From Sarocladium kiliense (taxonomy: Eukaryota; Ascomycota; Sordariomycetes; Hypocreales; Sarocladiaceae), in contig JAUZTG010000029.1 in the NCBI GenBank assembly GCA_030734395.1, positions 6,076,001 through 6,140,000 on the forward strand: 64,000 nucleotides of DNA, written 5' to 3'. Each line of letters begins with the position of its first letter. Within the stretch, counting starts at the first letter, position 1. Positions 43,132 to 56,500 of this stretch are shown here, one piece after another. The notes beneath the pieces were generated by a model. The model was not told the DNA's origin. It was given only the letters and a program-made list of their open reading frames with translations, and searched no databases. Made by a program: the position numbers and the translations under genes.

Positions 43132-46100
43132 GATCGAGTTTCAAAGATGATCCTGGCGCAATGCCAGTGGAGTCAGAAGCAGGACAAGGTCTGCGGCACC
43201 TGTCGTTAATACCGCAGCGCATTGATCCCACCATACCATTGGGCTCCTCGTGAATCAGGCACCGCAGGCAGCAAGTGATCAAAGAGTGGATTAGCAAGCA
43301 TCAAAGTCATGGACACCACCAACCCAAGCCATCCACCTTCGCGACGCCCGCCCGTTGGGCGGCATGCTACGTGTGCGGTCCTCGCCACAGGAGCACTTCT
43401 TCCATCACCATCCATCAGCAAGTGAACCCAGGGTCTGGTACCCTCCCAACCACCACCGAACAGCGGGACGCCCTTCCTGGGCCCCTTGCTTCTCCAAGAC
43501 CGTGCCGTGTCCTCCATGACCCAGAGGAGTCCTAAGCGAGGTCGAATCCACCGACTCGGACAAAATCGAAGCACCCTTGACATGGCCCCAGATCTGCCGG
43601 TAGTTGGGTCTCATAGGAGGGAAGCTTTGCAGCAGGGCAGGCCGTTGGGACCATATCAGACCCTGGTCTTGATCGTCGTGCAGCGGACGTGCGCTTCGTC
43701 GCCGTCACGCAATATTGCACGCCACTTCACAGGCTAGCGAGACCCAGCATGCGAAGCAAGGAGAGAAGCCACAAAGCAAAAGGTCCGTCGCGTGCTTTAT
43801 CTTTGTGTGCAACCTCAATGTGCACAGTGATCTTCATCAGGTGAGGGCAAGTGAACCCAAGAAGAAGGGAAGGGGGGGTCTGGAAGCTTGGGTCGCGGCG
43901 CATCACCTTGAGCTCCTGGTTGGGCCACCGAAAGCTAGTTGCCTCGCCCGCGGTCATCCAGCGCACCCACGCCAACCAAATTCCAAGAAAGCTCGAATCA
44001 CAACTGCCAGACGGTAGCCATTGAACAGCTTGGGGACGGGATGATCCCTGCTGAGTGGGAGGTGGGGAGGAAGTGAAAGGACAAGGACCAGGCTTCGAGA
44101 GAAGTGAATAAGCACCTTCCTCCACCTTGTCGCGCGGAGAAGAGCAAATGGTAAAGCAACGCAGACATATCACTCAACGTCCATGTGCGCAAACAATCGC
44201 GCCTTCTCGCTCCCTGTAGCGAAGGTGTGGCGCCCAAGCCCATTGAACCCCAGCAGGCACCGCGTAGGATGGCCTATTGCACCTCATGGCTCCAGCCACA
44301 CCCGATAGGCGAGACGGCGAGACGCGAAAGACTTGCGTCCAGAAGCATCTATCGGCGCATCGCAGGCCTCATGGTGCACAAAAGGCCACCTCGCCTTTCC
44401 ATACTCAGGCACCAGCGCCGAAGCCATTTGCTTGGAATGCCAGCCAGCAAGCCTCCTGCTGTATTCAGTTTCCCCTTGACCGCCTCACTGCATTGCCACA
44501 CATCGGTTGGATGTCCCTCTGGCAAGGAAGCTTGGAAAAAAGCCTCCGATCGGGATATATCCGGTAGGGATCAAGGGGAAAGGCAAGGCAGCGGTTGTGT
44601 CATTGATGGAGAAAGGAGGCAAGAAAGAGGCATGAGGCTATCGAATCCCTTCACCGGAAGTGACGGACGGGCAGGCGATGTCACCGTGACGGGGTATCTT
44701 GGGAGGGAGACAGGGCCACTGCCACCGATCTGTGTGGAGAGAAAAAGGATTGGCAGAGGCAAGATGCTGTTCCCTTCACTGGAAAGGCAGCTTCTGTGCT
44801 TCTGTGCCTGACTCGGTTGATATGCACATCACCACCCATGCCAAAACCTCCACCCTTCGTTCATACCAACAAGCAAGCTTCACAGCCTCTCACCCAAAAC
44901 TCAATTCCACCATGAATGCGCAAAATTCCTCCCATCACCCGCGTAACGATTTGTTTATTCCCCTCTTCCCACCGTTTCTCACGCGGCGGCGCGCGCGGCG
45001 CGTGGACACCAAAAAATCCCAGCCTATATCACACGGGGCCTATACATCTTTTAGGCCGAAACCCTTTTTCGTTGGTGGTTGTGGTGGTGTGGTGGGTGGT
45101 CAAAACGGCGCGGCGTGCGTTACGTGCGGCCGGCCGGAGTGCGGCAACCGGGGGTCCCCCAAGGCGTGTACGTGCGTGAGCTTGTCGGGTTCTAAGGGTG
45201 TGTGTGTGTGTGCGCGTGTGGACAATGTCAATGCAAAAAGTCAAGAGACGCGTGCTTGTCTTTCTTCCCTTGCATTGGCATATCCCTTGTGCAGGTTGGT
45301 TTTGAATAGACTGGCTTGCATGGATATACATCAACCTTTCAATCTATCTGTGAAGAAACTGCAAATGGGTGAATGACAGCTACCTACTGCGGCTGTGCAC
45401 GCTTGCTCTTCTCTTTCTTACTCTCACCTAAAGGGACCAGGCAGGGGTGGTAGCGTTTGCCGCCCGCCACGACTTATAGAACGGGATGCGACGCTTATAT
45501 GTAAAAGTCCACAAGGTTTCTTCTTAATCTCCAGACCCAAGGAACGCTATCGCCAGCACGAATCAGGTGCTCGTATCCCAGATTCGGCTGCTCTTGCTGG
45601 CTCTTCCCAGCAAGGTAATCGTATGCAATGACGCTTTGCCCCAGCCTGGGGTTCGCTTCCCTCATCTCCCAAACTGGCCGAAACGAAACATGCGAAACAC
45701 CAATCGGTTTGCAGATCTGCGCCCAGCTTGGTTCAAGCCTTGTCCCTTCCTCCTTGTTCGAGAAAAGGGTATGGTAAGGGTTATGGCAAAAGTACGGAGT
45801 ACATGACATGTGAATAGCTAATGCTTTTCCATTCCACAACCCACAGGACCCAGGCTGGCCCGCGTTGACATATTCCTTCCCAAGCCACAACAGGTATCGT
45901 GCTCTAATCCCGCCCCCTTCGCAGGTGTCGTGCCATACTTGCTTCGCTTCTGTGCTTGCCGCTTATTCTCCCAAAAGATTTGACGCCTCCGACTCCGGTC
46001 ATCATGTCCGAGCTATGCTATACCCCCCCATGCAGGTCCCCCCCGACTTCGCATTCCCTTCCCTAAAGCCAAAAGAGTAGAACCACCAGGCCGGCCTGTG

Positions 46101-47073
46101 GATATGAGAGAAAATGTGCCAACTCTTTCTTCCTAATCTGCAACCTCCCTCCGAGGAAGATGGGCGGTCGTGCCCCCCAGCTCTGTTCCAAGCTCTCTTC
46201 CTTTTCTCCGCCGCTTGTTGGGTATGGTTCCCGTCTCGGTAACGAGTTCGTCGCAGAGACATCTCCAGTCTCTGGATCGCTAAACCTGAAGTTTTTGGTC
46301 ACGTTGATATAATCGACAAGGCTGGATCTGTCGTCGTCAAACCGGCCCAGAAATTGGGGGTGTGGGACTACGCGCCGCGCATGCCTTAGCCACCGCAACG
46401 GTCGATAGCTCACGCGCGCCAACGGGACCCGGGTGCTCCCACCCTTCTGGGCGTATTCCTTGATTCAGATCATCTGAGACAAATGACAAACGGACAAGAC
46501 AGCTAACACTCCACGTGCCCGTGTTGTGTTGTGTTTTTCAGGTAGCGAGAACCGGCCCAGCCGAGGTAGTTGAGGACGGTTGTTAATGAGAGTGCGACTT
46601 GGTAGATATGAGAATGGCTTGTTTCCTTTCGATGTCCAGCAGCGAGGGCGTAGGTAGGTAGTATTAATAACAGGATAGGGAAAAAAAAATGATCGTGATC
46701 TCAGAGGGATAGTATCGGCTATAATCCCCTTCCGCTTCGTCTGTATGCGTGTTTTGCAAAGTCGCCACCGTCTAGTTCGTGATTTCTGAGAGATAAGAAA
46801 AGAGTCTTCGTTCATAGGTTGTTGTGTTTCGGAGCGTGTGTAGTTGTTGTAAAGCTTGGGTCTCGAGTGTCGAAAGGACTGGCCAGTTGCTAAGAAGAGA
46901 AAATAAAGTCGAGACCTTCGAATAAAGCAGAGAAAGGGAGTTGTTCGAAGCCAAAAGCCGGGTATCTATCTAGTCGTTCCTTCATTTGTTATGCTCGTAC
47001 ATGTAGACTTCCCCCCGGAGACCGAGGGCACATGGTTCCCTCTATTGAAGCTGATGGTCGAAAATTGGACTGA
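43132..47073. other. long gene-less region
   Basis: Nearly 4 kb without a gene I can support. Frames of up to 225 codons exist but have scrambled compositions (many Arg, Ser, Pro, Cys, His) and no domains. Visible simple sequence: a GT-rich stretch with a (TG)n microsatellite around 45198-45219 and a TGGTGG-rich run near 45072-45100. The part nearest 47074 is probably the long 3' UTR of the Myb-type gene, including the AT-rich 46640-46700 segment. Confidence 0.55.
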
Positions 47074-48076
47074 TCATCGGAGCTGCTGTGTGTACATGGT
47101 GGTCTCTCCAAGTGTTGCTCCTGACACTGGCGGAGAGGTCAGATTGGTCTCCGTGCTAGGCGGCGCTCCCACTAATAGCTGTTCAAATCTCTCGCGACAA
47201 GCTGCCGGCGTGAAGCCAGTGCCGACCTTGTTGGCTACAATGCGCCACTTCTCGTTCTCGTAGTCTTGTAATGCTGCGCGAAGCTTGTGGTCCTGCAAAC
47301 GGATGTCAGTCATGCCCAACACCTGGGTTACACGGGACGCTTTCTAACCGTTTCGTCCGTCCATAAGGTTGTTTTTGCTTTGAGCTTGGTACAGTAACGG
47401 ACTTGTAATGTCCCTGACGTCCGCCCGGGAAAAAAGTCTGCTATCTGCTTCCAGGTAAGGTTTTTGTGCTCCTTCAGATCGATGAGCAGTTGGTCATCTT
47501 CCGGTGTGAACTTGAGCTTCGGGCCTCTCGGTCGAGCGGCAGGTTGCGGCATACCAGCTTGTCCTACTACACTCGGCGCACCGCCGCCGCTTTCTTCGCG
47601 CCGAGCCAGCTTGGAGGGCGGACCAGAGTCAGGCAGGTGGTGATGATGATGCGAAGGGCCAGGTGGCGGCTGTGAATATGGACCAGTGATGGGAGTATTG
47701 TGAATACTGTCGAGGCCAGGCTGATCCAGTGGACTCATAGTAGTGACAGATATGTCGAGTTCGTCCAGTCGAGGTCGCTTGAGGCGGTTCGACGGGTGTT
47801 GCGCTTGGGGTGCCTGCGTTGTTGGAGGCATGGTATTGTAGAGCGAGGCAACCACGGAACCAGGACCGCCGAACGTTGGCTGACCTAAACGATGATCCGC
47901 CATCTGTGACGGATCCATCAGCATCTGCGATGGATGATGCTGATGTTGCGGATGTTGAGACATGGTGGGATGCTGTGCTTGCGAACTCGCTTGATGCTGT
48001 TCGCCATGCTCGCTGAGGCCCGGGGTCGGTAAGCCAGGATGATGTTGGTGTATTGATCCTCGATGCTGGTGCTGCT

Positions 48077-48108
<32 letters not shown>

Positions 48109-48306
48109 TGCTGCTGCTGAGAATGGGGGTGATGCTGTTGATGGTGAGACGATGCATCATATGTGTGCTGCTGCTGGCTGTGGTCGCCAGCATGCGAGTC
48201 ATGACCGGAGTAGTCCACACTGTAGTCTCCTACTCGATAGTTGCCCGCCAGCGTGCCGCCGATGCATGGGTTCCGCCAGAGCGAACCGCTCTGGACGGTC
48301 GCCGGA
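47074..48306 (-). CDS. polyQ Myb/SANT-domain protein, 5' exon not resolved
   Basis: Two exons can be read (48306-47349 and 47292-47074, 56-nt intron with CTGAC branch). The reading frame is open upstream of the only in-frame ATGs. It starts at a CTCACAG acceptor at 48307, so an unseen 5' exon supplies the start. The first readable residues are PATVQSGSLWRNPC..., followed by a His/Gln-rich region with a 16-Gln tract and a Pro/His-rich linker. Two Myb/SANT-like repeats complete it: PKLKFTPEDDQLLIDLKEHKNLTWKQIADFFPGRT..QVRYCTKL and, across the intron, LWTDETDHKLRAALQDYENEKWRIVANKVGTGFTPAACRERF. This is a probable nuclear DNA-binding regulator with unknown targets. An ATG at 48494 could belong to exon 1 but no good donor follows it. 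Confidence 0.8.
48072..48119 (-). repeat. polyglutamine-encoding CAG/CAA repeat
   Basis: Sixteen consecutive Gln codons in the Myb/SANT gene, read as CTG and TTG triplets on the plus strand. The CAA interruptions sit in the middle of two pure CAG runs, so length variation between strains is plausible. Confidence 0.9.
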
Positions 48307-51300
48307 CTGTGAGGAGAAAGAATTGGGACTGATTCAGCCCTGCCGGGCTGCGTCGCGGTAGAAGGCGGCTAGAAAATAACAAGAGAAGAGTTGTTGCGGG
48401 GTTGAACTCGAGTGCCGGGCTGGTGTGTTGCTTTTGTTGCCGACAGAGGGTATAAGTCTGGTGTGATATAGTCTCGTTGTGAGGTAGCGGGCCCATATAA
48501 CACAAGGGTGGTTCCAAGGTCGTTCTCGGGGGCAAGATTGCCAAAGTCGAAAAGGCGCGTAGCCGGTCAGAAATCAGCGGTGGGCAGCGGTAAGGCGAAG
48601 TATTACAGTATTAGCGTAACAGAAAAGCGACGCAAGTTCGGGTCTTTGGACAAGAATAGATAGGTTGATCAACGAGTGTAGGTGCTGTAACGAGTGTCCG
48701 GCAGAGAGCCACAAGGCAAGGAAAGGGCAGGTGAAGGCCAAGCGCTTGGAAGCTCACATGAGGTCGAGTCGAAGCAGCAGGTTACTGAGGTCCAGGAGCG
48801 CAACAGTCGTACTGCCCTGTACTCAATGGCGATGATGGGCCGCGTCAGTTGAGTCAGGTCAAGTCGGAGGTTAGTTGGTCTAAGCTTCGAGAAAGCTTCA
48901 CACACGTTGTTGTCGGGAGGCTGAGGTGATATATGAACGAGAGGACGGTAGGACCAGGGATAAGGCAGTGGTTCGGGAAGCCGAAGATGGGTTAGAGGAG
49001 GGGGGTGGCCTGGGATAACTTATATCAATGGAGATGATGGAAATACCGAGAGCATGAATGACAAGCTGGGTGGATCTCGAAGCGACTCCTCCCGTCATGC
49101 TGGGTGTGTATAATCCAAATCGGCAAGGGTTGCCAGGGTACGGCAATGCGCCCTCGCAAAGCGTGGTGTAGTAGAGGTGTGCCGGACCATGTGCATGTGT
49201 GTGTGCCCGAACCTGGTAAAGAACGGCAAGCCCGCAGAAGAAGATACGCATAGGCTCCTCATGGCTCATGCAGCACAAATTGGAGATCGCTATGGCCATC
49301 GACCTCACCGTGCCAGATATAGAAACAAGTTGTCGCCTCCCGCCCACCCCCTTCAGGCTCGTTGGGACAGGCCATGATGCAACTCAACTTGAGGATTGCC
49401 CACCCAGCACAGCTGATGCTGCATGTATGATACGGCATGTCAAAGCAGATGGCGATCGAGTTGCGTGGGACATGGCCAACATGCCGCCAGCCATGGCGTG
49501 CAGGTTGCGCTGCGGCGCAACGGCGCATGAAGCGACTGGTGGAATTCGAAACCGTGAGCCGGGCAAAGGGGCCATCGGATGCAGTGCATTGGAAACTCAA
49601 CTGTGTCATGCCGCTATGAGACGACCGACCAGCCAGCCAGTCAGCCAGCCAGCCCGGCAGCTTGCATAGCGGTTGCCGAGTTCAAGGTGCAATTCAGAGA
49701 GAACAAAAAACCCGGTGATGCCATTGTACGGGTGTGTCCCACGCCCCCCCTACACCAAGGCCAGGGCGAGCAGGGCCCCAAGTGTGGCTTTTCCAGTGAT
49801 TTGCGGATCCAACTGTAGCGAGGCATCGTGAGCCGCGAAAAGCATGGACCGCAATCCCAGGTCTTAATGCGCCAAGGGTAGGGGTATATCGGAATTGTGG
49901 GTTGGCTCCAGGAGTCCACGATGCGATGCGATGCGTACCACCCACCCAAGCCTAACAGCCCCTGGGCTTACAATCCTCCCCCCCCCCCCCCGCGCTGCTG
50001 ACGCACGGCGAGTCTGAGATGGCCACAAGGAGCAGCTTCAGGATCCATTCGGGCAATGTGGAAGATTGCCGAAGACAAAAAGCTGTTGCTCTGTGCAGGG
50101 GGGGTTGCTGAGCTGGGCTCCCCAACCTCGCCCAGCGCTGGCTCTGATCCCGCCTGTGATCAGCTTCTGTACCAGACTTGGTGACCCCCCTCTCCCAGAC
50201 TTGCATCTTGCCAGGGCACCAGGGGAGGCGAAAAGGGCAGCAGCATGAGCTGGGAGCCCCGACGCCTCTCCCGAAGCGTCATCTGGCCTGCCCTGAACGT
50301 TAGCCGCTATGGCTGCAGAGTTGCTGCAGGCATGACCTAATTGACGTATAAGCAAAAGTCGCCACGCCACGATTGCCTCATGCCATGCCACACCCTCTCT
50401 ACCTTGGAGGCGCTAGAGGACCCTTCATCCTGTGGCTGAGGCAGGGCTGCAGCATTTCGCCGTGGTCTGTGCATCACCAACGTGGTTGACCTATGGTAGG
50501 CAAAGCCCTCCCTTCATTTGTATGACATTGTTAGCCTTCTGTGTCATGATCGCCGTTTGCTTCCCGCGTCACATCGTCGGCAGCAGTGACCGGCAACTGA
50601 TACGAATGAACAAGGGAGGCGAGAGAACGTGGGCAGATGGATGGAAGCCTGAGCAAGATTGGGGGTCATCCAAATGCTGGGCATAGAGATTGGCGCGGGC
50701 TGGCGCTGACGGCCGGGGAGAGAAACGTGGAGATGGGATTCTTATGGAAGCTGGATGCATTTGTGATCCGAGGGCGTCTCTGCTCGCTTCCATGCAGGTC
50801 GAGATGGTGGTTGTGGTGGAGGCAGGCAGGTTGGCAGACAGCTGGCCATGGTTGTGCTTGCAGTGGTGCCTTGCTGCACTTGGGCGGCAGCCAGCGCTGA
50901 AGGGCGTCTGGTTACAGGGGGTTGTGCCTGTTTCCTGGTGCCGTCTCTACCAATGGTTCCTTCACGATGGCAAACACCATGAATGAAGCGAGATATTGTG
51001 GAAATTACCAAATGTCAGTCTCCAGATGAAATAGGATGTCGCTTTCAAGAACGCCAGCAGCCCGATAACTGCGTGAGTGCCACTACGTTGGTACCTCAGT
51101 AAGCAAGACCCAGGTTCTGGCATCTCCCATGCTCATGCTAACTGATCAGCACATGGACTTGGGCTTTCAGATAGCCATTAATTGGTCGTTGATCTTCATA
51201 GGAAGAAGAACCCTGGAATCCCCTAGAGATGAAGAACCGTCCTTTCAGCCCAGACGCCCTCAGCTGGCTGAAAGCAGATGACCACAACCTAAAAGGGCTG

Positions 51301-53598
51301 CCAGACCAGGGTCGCATAAAGCAAGGCCCACGATGTTGCTGTTTGCGGCGAAAGCAGCCCTGGCAATTAAAAGAGGTGGAATATTACCTTTTCATGCGGG
51401 TAGAGAGCGAAAACCCCGGCTGGCCAGTAAGGTCTTCAATATGGATTTCCTACCCCAGAAACTCCACGGCCTTTGGGCTTCTGGAAGGCAATTGCAGCTT
51501 CTAGCGCTCGTGAGAGCTGAATGTCGAGCTCGGGCAATTTAGTGTGGAATGACTGACCCAGCAAAGCTGATCAGAGACCCATAGGTGAACAAATGAAGAT
51601 TGGCAAGATCAATGCTGACGGGTCAACAGTGTTGGGCGTGTGGTCAGCCGGATTTCGATGGCTGTCAGAATTGCGCATAGTGGCGCTATCGTGCCACATA
51701 CAGTGGTAAAGTCGACCGACTCAACCACAGGGCTAAAAGATTGACAACATCATAATCGAACCATCTTATGAGGCTCAATCAGTCAGATAGCAGCAAGAGG
51801 GTTGTCATTGCTGTCACATGCCATTAGCCGGATCGCCAGAGTACCGGCATCCCTACTAGCTGGATGGTACCAATAGCCGCGAACCATAACAAGCACGAGC
51901 CTATGCCCCTCGTTCACCCCTCTGGTCGGTGCGCCATCACTCATGAGCTAATACAACTAATTAAGGCACAAGCAAAGCTCATCTCCCTAAATGATGATCC
52001 ATTCACCTGGCTGGCAGCCTAATAGGCAGATCCAGTTCCCCGGTCCCTCGTCACCGTGCGCTCGCGCGCGCTATTGTTGAGGACTTCCCCGGATGCTTGC
52101 TTGCGTGCTCTACTCAAATCTGAGGCCATAGCACACTCACATTATAATCCAAAGATCGTGGTAGAAGAGTCGATCACCGCTACCATACTTACTGCCTGGC
52201 CTGGCTGGCCTCCTCCTCCTTGGCCACCAATCCCTATAGCCGCCCTGTCATCTCAGAGATCAGACGATGTGACGCGCTTCGGATCTGTCACAAGAATCTG
52301 AAAGCTGCCACGTTGACACACCAACATCAGATGATGACAAAGGAAGCCTTGAATCGTTTCCTGTCAAAACTCCTCCCGGAACTCTTTGAGCCGAGTGGCT
52401 GAGGGGAGCTCGCGCCATGAGAAAGAAAAATAGGCCAACCTCCAACACTGCTCGAACCGGACGGCCGGTCACCCGAAGCTAAAAAAAGGGTCAAAGATCT
52501 AACTTACACCCCTCCTCCCCTCCCACTTGGCCTTGTCATCATCCTTGTCGCACTATGGCTTGACTGTCGTGTGCCTGTTCCCTCCCCTGCACAGTTCCCC
52601 AGTGAACTAAATCCCAAGGACCCTCAACTCACCGTTCCTCGTTAATGCTCTAAGCTGACTCTAAACTTCCACATGACGACAGCCTCTGAAGTCTACTCTC
52701 CACTCTGTCAAGATCCTCTTCGTCGTCTACAACGGTTGCCAAGTTTTCCCCTGGCTCATTAACGAACCCAGGAACCACCCCTGTCTACCTTAAATTCTTC
52801 ATCGGAACTCTCTTGCCCCTACACGCCCCTCCTGGTGAACCCCTGGGTACTCCAGAGGAGATGGGGGGATGACGCGACGCTCGGCCCTTGCATGAATGCA
52901 TGAACATCCCCAATCTGCCATCACCATTCTTCCGTCCGAACCTCATCTCTTTCCAGCCTCTTCACCTACAGTTTACTCGCTGCGTCAGTAAAGAAAAAAC
53001 TCCGACCCGGGCGGTTCGTCCGATGTCCCACCTGTCAATCAGTCACTCCAAAAACGCCCAGGCCAACTATCGGCCAGTCCGAGTCCTGTGATCAGCGCCC
53101 TCGCGCCTGCGCGGACCATCATGTCATTCATAGTACTTGTTCATGCCTCGGTCACTTCCCACCGCTCATCATTATCTTCCTTATTCTTCACCTCATCTCG
53201 TGGCTTCTCATGCATGAAGTCAGTTCACTTCTTCTAGTGGGTATATCTTACTCTCATCATCAAGGCGTCCTCACAAGGCAGATCACGGCGCAGGTTGACT
53301 TATCGCTGACAACCTCGGGGCTCATTCTTCGTCCTCCGAGTACGGGTTTTCATACATGTACAAGCTATCGCAGGAAACCTTGCTCTCCTTCTCTGCTGAT
53401 AATTAAACCCCGAAAATCTGCAATGCATACAGCAAATAGAACCATTTTTAGAACAAACGCCATCGTCAAGCCACCCTCCGTTTGCTTGTGTACATTCCAT
53501 CCTCTTCTCCTCTCCTCCATCTCGCTTCACTGTTACACGTCCAAACGCTCTTCAACCTTCATCCGTCGGGAATCGGATTCGCCGGTAGTCCTTCCATC
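48307..53598. other. 5.3-kb gene-less region upstream of Myb-type gene
   Basis: No coding sequence I can defend; longest frames about 158 codons without domain features. The unseen 5' exon of the Myb-type gene should lie in its first part. Notable simple sequence: an (AGCC)n-like microsatellite at about 49626-49658 and a C14 homopolymer at 49978-49991. A strongly CT-rich plus-strand stretch runs from about 52500 to 53050. The end near 53598 is the 3' flank of PRP8. A lncRNA or large regulatory region is possible, but nothing in the sequence proves it. Confidence 0.5.
49978..49991. repeat. C14 homopolymer
   Basis: Fourteen consecutive C residues on the plus strand in otherwise unique intergenic sequence. 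Probably length-variable and prone to sequencing error. Confidence 0.9.
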
Positions 53599-56500
53599 TT
53601 ATGCAAAATTGTCCGATCGATCAACCCAGATATCCTCCAGCTCGGCGAAACTGTGGAAGTGCACTGGCCTGTGCTGGTCGCTGTAGAACGGTAGCGGTGT
53701 ATCCAGCTTGACGCGCACAGGCTTCTTCTCCATGCCGGCAAAGGCACTTCCCATGAAGCTGTAGTTCCACTTGCCGTCGTCTGGAACGAGGAAGAAGCCC
53801 CTGAACCGGGGGCTGAGAAGCAGCTTGCGCTTCTCGCCCATTGTGGTCGTGAATCCCTGCGGTTGATCACTCTGCACGTCCTTGTTCTCGGCGCCCCACT
53901 TGTACCCTTGCGTTGTCAGGCCCCAGGCAGACAGTGACACGCTGCCAGGCGTGAACGACACCGACACGGTCACGGTGCTGCCCTTGTCCCATGAGGTGTG
54001 GGCGTCAAGGAGTTTCGCGTGCTCTGTCACGTCTGCCGCTGACATGTACGGGAGCTCGTTACCCGATGCCGTATGAATCACGCCAAGCGCCTCCATGCCG
54101 TCAAGGAACTCGCTTTGCGGGAGCTGCTGAGGCAGCTGCACATTCCGGAGGCCACCGATCTGGGGGATCATGACAATGCATTTGATCTCCTTGACCTGGT
54201 CGTTGTCGGGAGCCGATGATCCGTACAGGTAGCCAGCGACCTGCACTCTCAAATCGGCTATAGTGATGAACTTCTTCAGGATGTTGTTCGGCATAACATA
54301 CGTTATGTCATCAAGATCACTGTCCACTGATGACACATAGATGTTCTTCGCCCTGGTTCGCAAGTTCGAAGTGGCAATGGCTCGGGTGCGCCACTCCGTC
54401 TTGGAAGCGAAGGTCTGCTGTTCGTGCTGGGATGTTGTCGTGACAATAATGTCCTCGCCGTGGACATTCTGAGTCTTGGTCGTCACGGCAGTCAACTGCT
54501 GTTGTTCCTCTTGCTGCTTCTCGATCTCCGCAGCTTGCTGTCTCTGCATTGACGGCGCAGAAATCTCCATACCTAGGATGATATCACGGACTTCGCTTGT
54601 TGTCAGACTGGAGACATTGACATTGTTCTTCTTGCCATAGTCGTTCAGGATGAGATCTCGAAGCTGCGTTTCGACCTTGATCCAGTCCTCATCCGTCAGC
54701 GAAGGCCAAATGTGATGCTCGTGCGTGATAACAGTCTTGTCGGGCCTCAGAATCAACTTGGTCTTGTCTGGATTGACATGCAGAGCACGTAAAATAAGCA
54801 CCAGACGCGAGAACGCGGTGTACGATGAGATGCTCTTCAACCATTCATCGTAAAGATTGAAGAGAACCATCTGGGGCTCTGTGGCACGCAAAATCATGTC
54901 ACCCAGCTTCTCGACCTTCATGGCTGCCTGGAAAGGAAGCTGCAGCTCTGAAGCACGGATCGAGATATTGGGGAAGTCAAGCAGATGCACCTCAAGAGGG
55001 TCAAGGAGACCCTTCCTGGTTACAATAAGCTGCTTAGGTTGTTCTTCAACGGGCAGAGATCGGATGAGCGCGGCGACTTCTTCAGCGGTCTTCCACTTCG
55101 CAAGCTGTCCCAAACGCTTCTGGCCAGCCCAAACACTAGTGTGAATAATCTTGAGGAAGAGCTGACCAGTCCTTGGGTTGAAAATGAAGATAGCACCGTT
55201 GATAGGCTTTGTCGTCAAATTTCCTTCGAATGTCTTGTGGATTGTGACACGGTAGACATTAGTGTCATCAATGAACAACTGAGTCTGCTGGCTGAAGAGT
55301 TCCGAATAGTTCTGAGAGTTCAAGAACTCCTGGTTGCTCTCCGACGCATACAGTTGAAGACCCTTCCTGATGCGCTCACGCAGCACGTACAGAGCAGGAT
55401 TAGCCTTCATGATCTTGGCCATAGCCTGCTGAACAAGGACCTTCAGACCAGGGAAATACATGCCGTACGCTGAGTACAGGTTGTATGCAAGGTCGATACC
55501 AATCATGAGACCAGTGGCGGAGGGGTAGATACTGGCGCTGTCGGTGGTGTAGTCCAGGTACTTCGCGCGGGTGTAGCGCTCAATGTCGTGGGAGTCGTAG
55601 TCACCGTATCTAAGCTGGACATCAATCCAGAACTTGTTGGTGGTAGTGGGCTCGATCACGTCCTTGGTATCGAACAGAACTGAGGGCCTGGTCACATTCC
55701 ACTTGTGGCTCGCAAAGAGGAGGATATCTGCGCAGGAGCTGTTCATTTTGTAGGACTTTCGGGGGTGGATGGTTTCTTTCTGCACTGTTTCGATGCCAAG
55801 CGATTCGAGCTCTTGGTCCAAAACTTGGCACAGGTCCATGACCACAGACTCGTGAATTTTCTGCCACAAATGAGCACGGAAGATTTGGATGAGCGAGATC
55901 TTCAGTGTCGGAATCTTGCCGTGCAGGAAGATACCCGTGAGATCGAGCTGTACCTGGAAACCCACGTACACATTCGCTCGGTTTATCGTAGGCGACCACC
56001 AGAGGGTGAAACGGCGATTCGGAATCTGGTTGAGGCCTGATCGTTGGGCGTTGGTGAGCTTCTTGAATTTCATGGATTCCTCGAAGCCACTGTTATGAAG
56101 GACCATGTAGTCGTGTCGGAGGTAGAGCTGATCTTGGTCGACACGGAAACCAGCCCATTCTGTCTCATTCGATTCCAACACGATGTTCTTGACCTTGAAG
56201 CTGTGAGTTTGCGGAATGAAGCGATCACTGGCCTTCTTGCGCGTAAGCAAACACGGAATCTCCTTCAGGTTACCGAAGATCTGAGCGTAGAGATACGGCA
56301 AAGTCTCCCCCGCTGGAGATTGCCTCATTCTCCGCTTTGTCCAAACACTGAAGCCAAGTGACCTGGCAAGAGCAACGGTATCCCAGAAGAGATGAGCATG
56401 CCATCGCTCACTTTGGCAGAAGCCATACATGTTCTCTGGATAGACGTACCATCCATCCGTGTCGATCAGACCTGCGAGCACTGCGAGGCGAACAGATCGT

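Noticed and set aside
44185..44811. 208-codon plus-strand frame in the gene-less region
   Set aside because: No domain, no neighbouring exons, and Arg/Ser/Pro/Cys-rich composition.
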